Origin: Aegilops tauschii subsp. strangulata
Taxonomy: Eukaryota > Streptophyta > Magnoliopsida > Poales > Poaceae
Assembly: GCF_002575655.3 (NCBI RefSeq)
Contig: NC_053039.3
Location: forward strand, 236,570,622 to 236,634,621
Direction of reading: 5' to 3'
DNA: 64,000 nt
Under the pieces are notes generated by a model that did no database searches, was not told the origin of the DNA, and worked only from the letters and a program-made list of their open reading frames with translations. A program made the position numbers and the translations under genes. This document shows positions 36,507-48,241 of this stretch, one piece after another; position 1 is the first letter of the stretch, and the number at the start of each line of letters is the position of its first letter.

Positions 36507-38424
36507 TTTCCGTTAAAGAAGAGTATGGAACACTTCCCTAGAAAGAGAATTAATCCACCATATGAATCCATTATGAGGGCCACCTATGGAATTAAAACTA
36601 AGGATGAGAACACATGAACCTATGCATTACGCCTAGCGAGGGGCGTAAAACAATAGCGCTAGTTGGGAGGCAACCCAATAGTTATCTTAATTTTCTTGTT
36701 TCTTTTTCTGGGTTTTTCTGTGCACACAATTATGCTACTGTTATGGTTGTGTTTTTTGTGTTTTAGTTAGTGTTTTCGCCAAGTAAAGCCTTTGGGATGA
36801 TTTGGATGATAGTTGCTTTGATTCTGTGCAAAAACAGAAACTTTTGTGTCCGGTAGAAGAATGACCTAAATTTGCAGGTGCGCGATAAAATTCTTTTTTT
36901 TAAACATGATTGACATACAAATTTCCCAGGTTGTCCTAATTTTCCAGAATTTTTGGAGTTACAGAAGTATGGTCATTGTTCGAATTACTACACATTGTTC
37001 TGTTTTTGACAGATTCTGTTTTCGTTGCATTGTTCGCTTGTTTTGATGAATCTATGGATTGTATCAGGGGGTATAAGCCATGGTAAAGTTATAATATAGT
37101 AGGTATAATGCAATAATAGAATATGAATGGGTTTGAAATAGTACCTAAAGTAGTGATTTGCTTTATTATACTAACAGATCTCACGAAGGTTTTATTGAGT
37201 TTTGTGTGCTGAAGTTTTCCAGTTTTGGGTGAGATCACGATGGATGAAGGAATAAGGAGTGGCAAGAGCCTAAGCTTGGGGATGCCCGAAGCACCCCAAG
37301 GTAATATTCAAGTACTCCCAAGCATCTAAACTTGGGATGTCCTGGAAGGCATCCCCTCTTTCTTCTACCAACTATCGGTAATTTTAGTTGGAGCTATATT
37401 TTTATTCATCACATGATATCAGTTTTGCTTGGAGCGTCATGTATTATAAGAGTCTTTGCTATGTTTGTTTTTTAGTTTGTCACAATCATCTTTCTTGGAC
37501 ACACCTATTTGAGAGGGACGCACATTTTTCGTGATTTGTTAGAATACTCTTTGTGCTTCACTTAAATCTTTTGAGCTAGGCAGTTGCTCTAGTGCTTCAC
37601 TTATATCTTTTTGAGCATGGTAGTGATTATATTTTGAAGAAATATTTGCACTCTCATGCTTCACTTATATCTTCTGAGAGTTGATAATAGTAATGCTAAT
37701 TTTTACAAGATGTGAATTTAGTCCCAGTGTGATGAATATTCAAGAAGGATATAATAAAAACTTTCAAGTAGATTACTGAATATGATAAGTTTGATTCCTT
37801 GCAATAGTTTTGCGATATGGAGATGGTAATATGTGAGTTATGCTAGTGAGTAATTGTGATTTAGTAAGAATATTGGTGTTAAGGTTTGTGATTCCCTATG
37901 CATGCACGTAAAGTCAATAGTTGTGCAATGAGATTATATCCTACTTATGGTGCATTATTCAGTGTTAGTTATGTTCAATGCATGTTTATGACCATTTTCG
38001 TTTCTTGGTTGGTCGCTTCTCAATCTATTTGCTAGCCTCCATTTGTACTAAGAGGGAATGCTGCTTGTGCATCCAACTTCTTAAACCGAAAGTTGTGCCA
38101 AATGAGTTCACAATACCTACCTATATGCGGTATTTACATGTCATTCCAAGTGAATTTGCATGTGCAAACTTAATCATTCAAAAACTATATGTTTTGTATG
38201 CCCATATCGGTCATGAAGCGGCAGCGGGTGGCTAATATCTTTCATGCTAGATGGATTATGCTCATGATGAGTGTTTATTCACTTGTCATTGCACGAGAAA
38301 GTGGCAGGTAATAGGGATGCATGTATTGTGAAAGTTTGGGAAATTGAAAGTTTGGAATGCACCCGTGGATACGACTAGCCATGTATTGTGAAAGAATGGT
38401 GGAGGGAGAGTAAACTTTATTTTC
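36507..38424 (+). other. Non-coding 3' interior of element F, left part
   Basis: No protein supported. Contents: a conserved-looking segment TTGGGAGGCAACCCAA near 36655, a hairpin with a polypurine-like motif at 37271-37300, and three imperfect copies of TGCTTCACTTATATCTT at about 37555-37675. It is cut by G at 38424 and resumes at 46343. Confidence 0.7.
37271..37300 (+). other. Internal polypurine-like motif with hairpin
   Basis: TAAGCTTGGGGATGC at 37271-37285 is identical to the true polypurine tract at 46886-46900. Here it forms a stem, CTTGGGG-A-TGC paired with GCA-CCCCAAG, around a CCGAA loop. Confidence 0.7.
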
Positions 38425-39145
38425 TGTCGTGGAATTGTCACGACAGATGTCCTAGTGTGAGGACTTAGTCGTGAGGCCAATGCATCTATGTGGTAGCTTG
38501 AGATGGGTTGATCGGAATCGAGAGACGCAACACAAGACAAGGGTTCAGACAGCTTCGGGCCCCGGGAAACATCATCCGGTAACAACCCTACATGCTATTT
38601 GTGGCAATGTCTCATTATCATCACGAGGGAGTCGCCGTATCTCCGGCTCTCCTAGTTGTGTCTAGCCTTAACGATTATTCAACTTGTCCCTCTTCAGGTG
38701 CCCTGCCCCTCCTTATATAAGTTAAAGGGGCGGGTTACATGTAGAGTCCACCTTGCATTAAGACTTCAACTATTCTGACTTCTCATCACGGGCTTCTCTC
38801 CATGGGCTTCTTAACATCTTGTGCATCTTAACGTTTTGGGCTTATTAACCCCAGGCGACTCTGTCACAATCTGACTTACCATCTGGCGGCTTAAACATCT
38901 GCCGGCTTAAACATCTGGCTTAACATCTGACTGAAACATCTGGCTTAAACATCTGACTTAAACATCTGCCGGCTTAAACATCTGGCTTAACATCTGAATT
39001 AAACATCTCGCTTAAACATCTGACTTAAACATCTACCGGCTTAAACATCTGTCGGCTTACAATCTGCCAGGTCACCAATGAAAATACCAAGTCCTAGCCG
39101 GGTCATACTTCCGGCCGGGTCATACCGCGGGGTATATCCCCGACA
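38425..39145 (-). repeat. 3' LTR of G (minus orientation)
   Basis: This is a 721 bp LTR; on the minus strand it starts TGTCGGGGATATACCCC at 39145 and ends CCACGACA at 38425. A TATATAAGG box on the minus strand lies at 38713-38720. The part at 38880-39060 is a short tandem repeat of CTTAAACATCTG type. Confidence 0.9.
38880..39062. repeat. CTTAAACATCTG minisatellite in G LTR
   Basis: About ten variants of GGCTTAAACATCTG(CC) and ACTTAAACATCTG occur in tandem. Related arrays of different length occur at 45236-45350 and 45998-46255 in the other two LTR copies. Confidence 0.85.
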
Positions 39146-42100
39146 TTAGCCCCCGGTTTAATTTGGATTTATCCATGTTAAACTGATCCTATAAACAAAA
39201 CACAAGAACAAATTTAACAGGTTGTGCTCCGGGTTAAATATTCTTGTAAGCCGGCACCTGAACATCCTTAAGTCCTTGTTATTTCCTTCTTCTAGAAAAT
39301 CCGGGTCAATAAGCCAACTTCATAATCAATTTGCTGACGTTGGTTTCTCACAGAGAAAAATTGTGAAGAATAATTCATTTGACTCAGCTCCCAATGCTTA
39401 AAAACTATTGGTCTTGAAATACTCATCTAACTTTCAGCTGGCTTAAAGATGTAGAACCTGCCGATTTATGATTACCAAAATTGCCGGGTTATAAACAAAT
39501 GATGCCGAGTCATAATTATTGGTAACGTCGGGTCATGATTGTTGCAGACACCGAGTCACTCTAGTTTGCTCAAAACTGAGAATTTGAAGATATTTATCCC
39601 TTATATCCATATTACCTGTAGCCCCCAAGTCTTGAGCAGAGCAAAGTGATGATTTAAGACTTGCTTCCATATGAATACTACCACTTCGAATAAATCCGTG
39701 TCGTTCATCTCAGTCACTAGTAAAAAACTAAATATTCCATATATGTAGCCCCCAAGTGCCGGGTTGTCATGCTTGCAGCAACCTGGGACTTGTAATTGCC
39801 TGATGCCCATAAAAACTTCAACCAGTGTAGCCCCCAAGGGCCGGGTCATTATGCAATAATGAGCAGGGACTTTGTAGGCATGATCATGTAGACTTGAAAC
39901 AGCAACGTGTAGCCCCCAAGGGCCGGCTTAGTAAGATAATACTGGGCTAGGACTTTATATATACTTCATTGAAAATAACATCATATGATGTAACCCCACC
40001 ATGAGGCTTGAGTTTTTGACAGGAGCAATTGGTAGCCCCCAAGGGCCGGCTCATTACGATGTGATGAGTGGGGTCTTCATGAAGGCCAGTAAAAATGACT
40101 TTGCATTAGCCCCCAAGTGCCATGGTGCATGCTGGCAGTGACATGGGACTTGATATAATCTCAACTTGAATAATGTAGCCCCCAAGTGCCGGGTCATAAG
40201 CCTGCAGCGACTTGGGACTATTCCTTGCATTGCAGAATAAATTATATCCAGCCATTGCACTGAAGTGACTTTGAAAACTTCAATCATAATACTAGTTATT
40301 GATAACCATAATAAAAATCCAGCCATGTTGGCTATTAAAGATTTGAATAATATAACCTATTTTTAAAACCGGTTCCTGCAATATAAACCAGTATATCCAT
40401 GCATATATGATGCATGCTATGATGATGCAATGATAATACAATGTATGATGACGATGTATGATGATGCAATGTATGAGTATGATAACATAACACTTCAATG
40501 AAACTAGCCGGAGCCACTGGAAGGTACGTGCTATCCGTGAGCCTGACTCACAGTACCCAATCGACATTTGAACCCAGGTAAAGTCGTATCTTCCTTTATA
40601 GACTTATCAGGAGTACGCGGGGTCAGAGTAACAACATACATCACGGGCCGATTTATCCAAGTTTCAAGGAAGGCGGCTTATGAAGCCTGGATCTATCCTG
40701 ACTATCTATAAACTTTGCTCTTGCATGACAAGCCGCCGTTTGAACCTTAACAAGCTCAGATCTTGGTCGAATACGCCGTAAATATTGATCGTTAAGAGTT
40801 CGACAGGTCAATCGGGATTACCCAATGGAGTTGAAGCAGCTGGTATATAGGTAGGATGACCCGGAAAGGTTATGTCCTCTTTGGTCGAATACGCCTATGT
40901 TTGGACAAGATAACCTGGTCAAGAGGGTAGTAACGCTATGTTCTCTTTGGTCGAATACGCCTATGTTTGAAAAGGAAGCCCCCAAGTGACATACTCACGA
41001 ATCGTGCTCGTCGGGGACCTATGTTTGAGTTGTGTTGTGCATCAAACTCTCTTTGGTCCCTGTAACTCAGGCATCAAGCCTCCAAGTGATTTGTAATAAG
41101 GCGTGTAAGCCGGATCGGATGCCCATGTTTGAACTGTGCATCATGGTAACAAATTCTCTTTGACAACCTTTAATTCTTCTTGAGCCAGAATTTTAAACCG
41201 GATATTCAGAGCTTCAGAGCTTTGTGGGGGACAGATTACTCTTAAACCGGATTTTGAACCAAAATCCTTCTTTTTAAGCCGGAAATTTTCTGACGGCCTT
41301 TAAATTTTCACCAATATGGAGGTAGCCTCCAGGACCGGGTTATTTTTCCCTCCAATGTCCTGGGGTTCTTGAATTTGCTAAAACTGGCAAGACTTGCTAA
41401 GTCATATCATTTTTGCCCCTGAGTCTTAAGACGACTCGAGAGTTGTCTTGAGACTCTCCATATTTGACCATAGCATAAGATGTATATCATTGGCGTTGCT
41501 AACGCGATGTAAATCCACAGAAGGTTAAGGTGACTGCAGCGGGTTATAAATGATCCCGTATGAGCTGTGTCAGCAACTCGGCCAATGGTTCATCCCAACT
41601 GGTTGTTTTGAAGTTAACCAAACTGTAGTGGCGGTGACTTGTGCGCCTGCTCGTTGAGTCATCCGATAGAGGCTGATAATATGGTATGATTTGCTCCAGA
41701 ATTATTGGAATAGACTGGACTGAGGGGCGGCAACTTGCACACGTTTGTTGGTAACTTGTGCGATCGGGTATAACCTTGATGTATTGATAGAAATCAGTCT
41801 GCAAGGACAGCGACTTAAGCGCTTCTGTTGAGCAAAATAGCACAGGTAAATGTCAGTGCAAAATGACGATGTCATGCACTTCGTATCCACGGTATAACCC
41901 CATTTTGGCGGTGGGTAATTGTCCTGATGCATTTGAATGACAGATGATCTTGTTGTCTCTACCGTGAACATGGAACCATTGTCCTGTGTATAAAAATAAT
42001 AAAGGGAGAATAATTGTTCTCGAAGGAATTTAACATGCACTGATAATATAAATAAAGTGGATAGCACCTGGCATTTCCCTGGGACATTGAACCAGTCATA

Positions 42101-44760
42101 TATGTTGGTAGTGAGACACAGAGGCTGCTGCAGCTCAGAGGCAGACGTCGGTAGTGAGGCTGCGGACACAACCGCAGGTGCGGCGACTTGCGGCAGAGAC
42201 ATGGCGTCTCAGAATAAGATCGATCGGGCTTGACTTAACACGAGGTCATAGCGGTAACGGTCGTGGCAGGCAGCCTGCAATGTGGCTGTAATAGAACCTA
42301 GAACCGGGCGGCTGAGAACAGACCCACCGAGTCATGGGCTCTCTTCTTCTTCTTTTTTTGAAGTCTCCCTTTTGTTTTTCCTTCTCCAATCTTCCAATTG
42401 AATCCCCAATTCTTCTTTCTGCAGGCACCAGCTAGCACACCGGGACGCAGGGGCTTCAGAGGCAAAATCAAGCAGGGGCAACAGAGGCGCAGGCCGCGGG
42501 AGTTGCGGGGCCGCAGGCAGCTCGTCAGCAACAGCTTCAAAGCGGGGCCGTAGAGGCGAAGTGGAGGTGCCCCGGCAATGAACGGCTCGGGGCCGGCGAC
42601 GGCTCAAGGCGGGGCCGACTTGGAGGTAGACGATGGAGTCCAGCGGAGGAGACGACGACTTGGCACAGTGAGCCGACACGGGGAGGAGACGAGGCGTGAC
42701 GCGGCTGCGGCGGCGTGAGGCAGTGCAGGGGCCACGGCGGCTCAGCGGCGACGGGGCGGACCCACTCGGAGACAAGGAGAGGCCACGGTGGCTCCGCGGG
42801 GTGAAACAACAACAATGACTTGGAGGCGAGGCCGGTGAGACGCGTCGGAGGCCGAGGAAACAACAGCGGCTTAGCGCATCGCGAGGTGGTGGCGGCTCAG
42901 CGCGCCAGGAAGCCCGCAACGACGAGGCTGCGGGAGCAGAGGCGAGTCAACGGAGTTTGAAGCGGAGGCGAGTCCATGACGACTTTGAACTTGCGAGGAG
43001 GTGAAACGCAACAGAGGAGGCAGGACTGCTCTGGCGAGGGCGGTTCAAGAGCGAGGGCGAGTCAGGTCCGACGGCTCGATGAAGTAGACCGACTTGAAGA
43101 GGCCGTAGAAGCGGAGCAAGGTGAAGCGGGAACAACCAGAATTGGAGAAGGCGCTGCCGCAGGGCGGCTTGGAGGCGTCGGGTCCTGGCGGAGGCGACGG
43201 CTCTGCCGCGGGTAGCTCAGAGGCGAAGACGGCGAAGAGAACCGGCAACATGGTCGGCGAAGTGGGCCAATACAATGACGGCGACCGTTCTGGGTGGCTC
43301 TTTGGTGGAGGCAGTGCTCGAGCGGCGACTCAGAAACAGCAGGCGACTTGGCAGCATCGATTCATGGTAGCAGGGTCAGTTCAAACTGGCGGCAGAGGCC
43401 AGCGGATGCGGCCACTTGGACGGGGCAGTGGTGATGGCAGTTTAGAGGCAAGGCCAGGCGTGGCTTAGCGCGGAGATGACCAAGGATTCTGGTGACTCGT
43501 GGCGGAAACCAAGGCAAGCGGCGTTTGCTCGGGGCAAAGTGAGGCCATGATGGCTGCTTGCTGATGGCGATGAGGCGGAGGCGAACTCACGCGCGGCGTG
43601 TCCTGACGGCTCAGGAGAACACGCAGAGGTGCAGGCACAGCGGAGGCGGCTCCGATACCGAGCGGCTTACGGCACGGGGCGGCTCAACGCAGCGGCTTGA
43701 CCCGAAGTGCGGCGGCTTCGGTTTGAAGGCCCGGTGCCCGGAGACCCGACGCGGGGGTGGACGATAGCGTAACGGTGACTCAAAGCGGACAGCGCCCGAC
43801 GGCCCTGTGATGGTGGCAGATGGTCACTCAAAGGAGGCGCGAAGCCAAGGCAGCCGGCTTGACAAAGGAGCACCGCGGAAGACGGGGACCCGGCGGCTCA
43901 ACACCGCAGCCATGCATGGCAGAGGCAAGAGCCGCTCCGGCGAGGGCGGCTTAACACGGAGGCCCGGCGCTACGTTTGAAGTGGCGGCTCAACACAGAGG
44001 CAATCGCGACTTTGGGGTGAAGCCTGTGCAGACGGAGGCCAACGGATCCCGTCACTGAGGCAGAGGAAGCACAACACGGCGAGGCGGCTCACGGCCATTA
44101 ACAGCCGTCTGGCGATGGAGGCGGCTCGTGGAGACCCGGCAGCGGAGTCACGCAAGCAGCGACAAAGGAGTCCAAGTCCATCTCCGTGCCCGGGTCATGG
44201 CCGCTCTGGCCAATTTCTTTTCTTTGAGTCGTGATCCGACGAGCAGATGATTGTTTCTTTTCCTTCTTAACACTACTTACCTCGGGACTTGATTTTACTT
44301 TCACCTCGGGACTTGGAACATTCTGATCTGCCGTGGAGTAAACCGCCATTACTTTATATATAAAAATATCTGGTCTCTGGGCTAATTAGATAGCTTGATT
44401 CCGACTTGTCTTCCTGCGTTACAGCGATTTGTGCAGTTGGTATTGCCATCGGACCCGGTGATCAGAACGAAGACCCAAACCATGCTGATTCTGGCGACTT
44501 GCAGATCGGATTTGATGCGGTGATGAAACTGGCTGTAGAGGAAAAACGTTGATCTCAGCGACTTGCGTCAGCGACTCACGGCAACGAAAAAATTGTAACC
44601 CTAATTTCTTTTGAACCTTAAATCCCATATCTTAAACCTGGACTGATGAACTTGAAGCTGGTACAAATCCTTCTGAACCGGCTTTCTTCATCCGGAAAAC
44701 TGCAAACTTCTCGATCCCTGGGAGAGATCCCTTCAAGAACTCAACACCACCGTGCGCAGG
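39146..44760 (-). other. Interior of element G, non-coding
   Basis: This is 5.6 kb without a recognisable retrotransposon protein. From the 3' end: iterated TAGCCCCCAAG motifs (39619-40186), a region with two copies of CTCTTTGGTCGAATACGCC (about 40880-40970), A/T-normal sequence to 42240, then a G/C-rich stretch 42300-44100 full of GGCGGCTC- and GAGGCG-like words. The long reading frames there (for example 42332-42919 minus) come from this composition and show no domain. Confidence 0.75.
39619..40186 (-). repeat. Iterated polypurine-like motif upstream of G 3' LTR
   Basis: TAGCCCCCAAG occurs at 39619, 39746, 39828, 39910, 40033, 40107 and 40176, mostly followed by (T/G)GCCGG and a GGGACTT word. 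On the minus strand this reads CTTGGGGGCTA, close to the ACCGGGGGCTAA that directly precedes the LTR at 39145. Confidence 0.82.
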
Positions 44761-44778
44761 CCCCATGGTGGGCGCCAA
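44761..44778 (-). other. Primer binding site of element G
   Basis: On the minus strand TTGGCGCCCACCATGGGG follows the LTR end at 44780 by one base. This TGGCGCCCACCGTGGGG-like site is common in Triticeae Gypsy elements and fixes the minus orientation. Confidence 0.8.
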
Positions 44779-44779
44779 C

Positions 44780-45433
44780 TGTCGTGGAATTGTCACGGCA
44801 GATGTCCTAGTGTGAGGACTTAGTCATGAGGCCAACGCATCTATGTGGTAGCTTGAGAGGGGTTGATCGGAATCGAGAGACGCAACACAAGACAAGGGTT
44901 TAGACAGCTTAGGGCCCCGGGAAACATCATCCGGTAACAACCCTACGTGTTGTTTGTGGCTAGGTCTCATTATCATCACGAGGGAGTCGCCGTATCTCCG
45001 GCTCTCCTAGTTGTGTCTAGCCTTAATGATTATTCAACTTGTCCCTCTTCGGGTGCCTTGCCCCTCCTTATATAAGTTAAAGGGGCGGGTTACATGTACA
45101 GTCCACCTCAGATTAAGACTTAAACTATTATGACTTCTCATCACGGGCTTCTCTCCATGGGCTTCTTAACGTCTTGGGCTTCTTAACGTTTTGGGCTTAT
45201 TAACCCCAGGCGACTCTGTCACAATCTGACTTACCATCTGGCGGCTTAAACATCTGCCGGCTTAAACATCTGGCTTAACATCTGACCGAAACATCTGGCT
45301 TAAACATCTGACTTAAACATCTGCCGGCTTAAACATCTGTCGGCTTACAATCTGCCAGGTCACCAATGAAAATACCAAGTCCTAGCCGGGTCATACTTCC
45401 GGCCGGGTCATACCGCGGGGTATATCCCCGACA
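44780..45433 (-). repeat. Central complete LTR of G
   Basis: This 654 bp LTR is shorter than the 721 bp copy mainly because its minisatellite has fewer units. Ends are TGTCGTGG and CCCCGACA on the plus strand. A minus-strand TATA box lies at 45068-45075. Confidence 0.9.
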
Positions 45434-46337
45434 TTAGCCCCCGGTTTAATTTGGATTTATCCATGTTAAACTGATCCTATAAACAAAACACAAGAACAAA
45501 TTTAACAGGTTGTGCTCCGGGTTAAATATTCTTGTAAGCCGGCACCTGAACATCCTTAAGTCCTTGTTATTTCCTTCTTCTAGAAAATCCGGGTCAATAA
45601 GCCGACTTCATAATCAATTTGCTGACGTTGGTTTCTCACAGAGAAAAATTGTGAAGAATAATTCATTTGACTCAGCTCCCAATGCTTAAAAACTATTGGT
45701 CTTGAAATACTCATCTAACTTTCAGCCGGCTTAAAGATGTAGAACCTGCCGATTTATGATTACCAAACTTGCCGGGTTATAAACAGATGATGCCGAGTCA
45801 TAATTATTGGTAACGTCGGGTCATGATTCTTGCAGACACCGGGTCATTCTAGTTTGCTCAAAACTGAGAATTTCAAGATATTTCTCCCTTATATCCATAT
45901 TACCTGTAGCCCCCAAGTCTTGAGCAGAGCAAAGTGATGATTTAAGACTTGCTTCCATATGAATACTACCACTTCGAATAAATCCATGTCGTTCATCTGA
46001 CTTACCATCTAGCGGCTTAAACATCTGGCTTAAACATCTGTCGGCTTAAACATCTGGCTTAACATCTGGCTTAACATCTAACTTAAACATCTGCCGGCTT
46101 AAACATCTGGATTAACATCTGACTTAAACATCTGGCTTAAACATCTGACTTAAACATCTATCGGCTTAAACATCTGGCTTAACATCTGACTTAAACATCT
46201 GGATTAAACATCTGACTTGAATATCTGCCGGCTTAAACATCTGCTGGCTTACAATTTGCCGGGTCACCAATGAAAATACCAAGTCCTAGCCGGGTCATAC
46301 TTCCGGCCGGGTCATACCGCGGGGTATATCCCCGACA
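45434..46337 (-). repeat. Duplicated 3' interior plus partial LTR of G
   Basis: 45434-45998 repeats 39146-39710 almost exactly, including the polypurine tract. At 45995-45998 the sequence switches to LTR through a shared ATCT and continues to a normal LTR terminus at 46337. The partial LTR keeps the U3 start and lacks its other end. Confidence 0.88.
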
Positions 46338-46342
46338 TTTTC

Positions 46343-46901
46343 TGTTTGGGAACCGCCTATAATGTGTCTAGCGTGGAAGATGTTGGGAACTCTCGGTTTT
46401 GACGTTGACAGGGAAAGCATGCCTCTCACAATAATTTTATCTCTCTATTTTGAACTCCGAGCTCTAGCACCTCTGCAAATCTCTTCTTCCGTCTGCGAAG
46501 GGCATATCTATTTTACTTTTATGCAATTTTTATTTTTATGTTGAGTCTTCCTCTTCTCTTATAAAGCACTAACTTGAGAACATTATTGTCATAATTGTGC
46601 ATTGGGTGTAGTTAATGTTGAGTGTGTTTCATGAATGGATCAATGATTGAGCATAATGGGATAGGGATAACTTTCTTTAGCATTGATATTTTGAAAGACA
46701 TGGTTGCTTGTTATTATGCTTTAGTATTTATATCTTTATGTCAAACTATAGACTATTTCTTCGAATCACTCAAATCCAAATATTCATGCCCCAAAATAAA
46801 AACATTATATGATGAATATGATAGGTAGCATTCCACATCAAAAATTCTGTTTTTATCATTTACCTACTCGAGGACGAGCAGGAATTAAGCTTGGGGATGC
46901 T
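46343..46901 (+). other. Non-coding 3' interior of element F, right part, with polypurine tract
   Basis: The F interior continues after G (TGTTTGGGAACCGCC...). The final part, CTACTCGAGGACGAGCAGG then TAAGCTTGGGGATGC at 46886-46900, is the polypurine tract before the 3' LTR. No protein supported. Confidence 0.82.
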
Positions 46902-48241
46902 TGATATGTCTCCAACGTATCTATAATTTTTTAATTGTTCCATGCTATTATAGTATCAATCTTGAATGTTTTACATGCAACTTTATGCAATTATATATCA
47001 TTTTTTGGGACTAACCCATTAACTTAGTGCCCAGTGCCAGTTGGTGTTTTTTGCTTTTTTTGGCTTTTCAGGAAATCAATATCAAACAGAGTCCAAACGG
47101 GGAAAAACTTTGGATTAATTTTGTCTGGACCAAAAGAGACCCTAGAAGGTTCGGGAGAAGACCAGACGAGCCATGTGGGAGCGACAAGCTCGGGAAGCGT
47201 GCCCCTAGGCTTTTGGGCCCCTCATGGCCACCTCTTGACCTAATTCCACCTCTATACATACCCAAATATTCCCCTGACATTAGGGAGCCACCCGAAATAC
47301 TTTTTCCGCCGCCGCAAGTTTCTGTTCTCGTGAGATCCCATCTGGAGGACTTCTCCGGTACTCTGCCAGAGGGGGAATCGATCACGGAGGGGCTCTACAT
47401 CAACCTTCATGCCCTTCTGATGACATGTGAGTATTTTTCCATAGACCTACGGGTCCACAGTTAGTAGCTAGATGGCTTCTTCTCTCTCTTTGATCTTCAA
47501 TATAATGTTCTCCTTGATGTTCTTGGAGATCTATTCGATGTAATCACTTTTTGCAGTGTGTTTGTTGGGATCCGATGAATTGTGAGTTTTTTATCAGATT
47601 GTCCATGAATATTATTTGAGTCTTCTATGAACTCTTTTATGCATGATTATTATAGCTTTGTATTTCTCTCCGATCTATTGATTTGGTTTGCCCAACTGGA
47701 TTTATTTTTCTTGCAATGGGAGAGGTGCTTTGTGATGGGTTCAATCTTGTGGCGATCAATCCCAGTGGCAGAAGGGGCCATGACATGTATTTTTTATCGT
47801 TGCCATTAAGCATAAAAAGATGGGGTTTATTCATGTGTGAGTTTACTTTGTCTACATCATGTCATCTTGCTTAAGGCTTACTCCGTTCTTTATGAACTTA
47901 ATACTCTAGATGCATGCTGGATAGCGGTCGATGTGTGGAGTAAATAGTAGTTGATGCAGGCAGGAGTTGGTCTACTTATCTCGGACGTGATGCCTATATA
48001 CATGATCATTGCCTTGGATGTTGTCATGATTATTCGCTTTTCTATCAATTGCCCAACAGTAATTTGTTTACCCACCGTATGCTATTTTCAAGAGAGAAGC
48101 CTCCAGTGAAAACTATGGCCTCCGGATCTTCTTTTATCATACATTAAAATCCAAAAATATTTGCTGCAATTTTTCTTTACTTTATTTATTTCGTGTTTTA
48201 TTTCTCTATCTATCACTACAAAATTCAATCTTGCAAATAAC
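46902..48241 (+). repeat. 3' LTR of element F, truncated
   Basis: This starts TGATATGTCTCCAACG and is collinear with 32782-34130. It stops at 48241, where the 5' LTR shows about 200 bp more. The break coincides with the exact terminus of inverted LTR J. Confidence 0.88.

Larger units (their letters stand above)
38425..46337 (-). mobile_element. Element G: non-coding LTR retrotransposon with three LTRs in one insertion
   Basis: On the minus strand the order is: partial LTR 46337-45995, a duplicate of the element's own 3' interior 45994-45434, complete LTR 45433-44780, primer site, interior 44760-39146, complete LTR 39145-38425. Both outer edges are LTR termini and are flanked by TTTTC (38420-38424 and 46338-46342). 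Removing G plus one TTTTC restores the sequence of host element F. There is no gag or pol. The structure equals a tandem dimer (LTR-interior-LTR-interior-LTR) whose first unit has lost most of its length. Confidence 0.88.
32782..48241 (+). mobile_element. Element F: non-autonomous Athila-like Gypsy retrotransposon
   Basis: The order is 5' LTR (32782-34331), degraded tRNA-Asp-type primer site, gag and protease relic, a long non-coding region, polypurine tract and 3' LTR (46902-48241, cut off). No RT or integrase is present, so it depended on other elements. The tRNA-Asp primer type and gag style match the Athila-lineage families of Triticeae (Sabrina/WHAM type); exact family not determined. 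Element G is inserted at 38425-46337 with a TTTTC duplication. The 3' LTR is interrupted at 48241 by inverted LTR J. The LTRs differ noticeably, so F is older than A, E and G. Confidence 0.85.

Noticed and set aside
38880..39062. CRISPR-like array of short repeats
   Set aside because: Units are contiguous variants without unique spacers, lie inside an LTR, and the genome is a plant.
41702..42202. 166-residue minus-strand frame in G considered as a captured host gene
   Set aside because: No recognisable domain, no support beyond an open frame. A translated search would be needed to revive it.
42246..44155. Set of 60-195-residue frames in the G/C-rich part of element G, including 42332-42919 minus
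   Set aside because: They appear on both strands and in several frames at once, from repetitive GGCGG/GAGGCG words. No domain or plausible gene structure.
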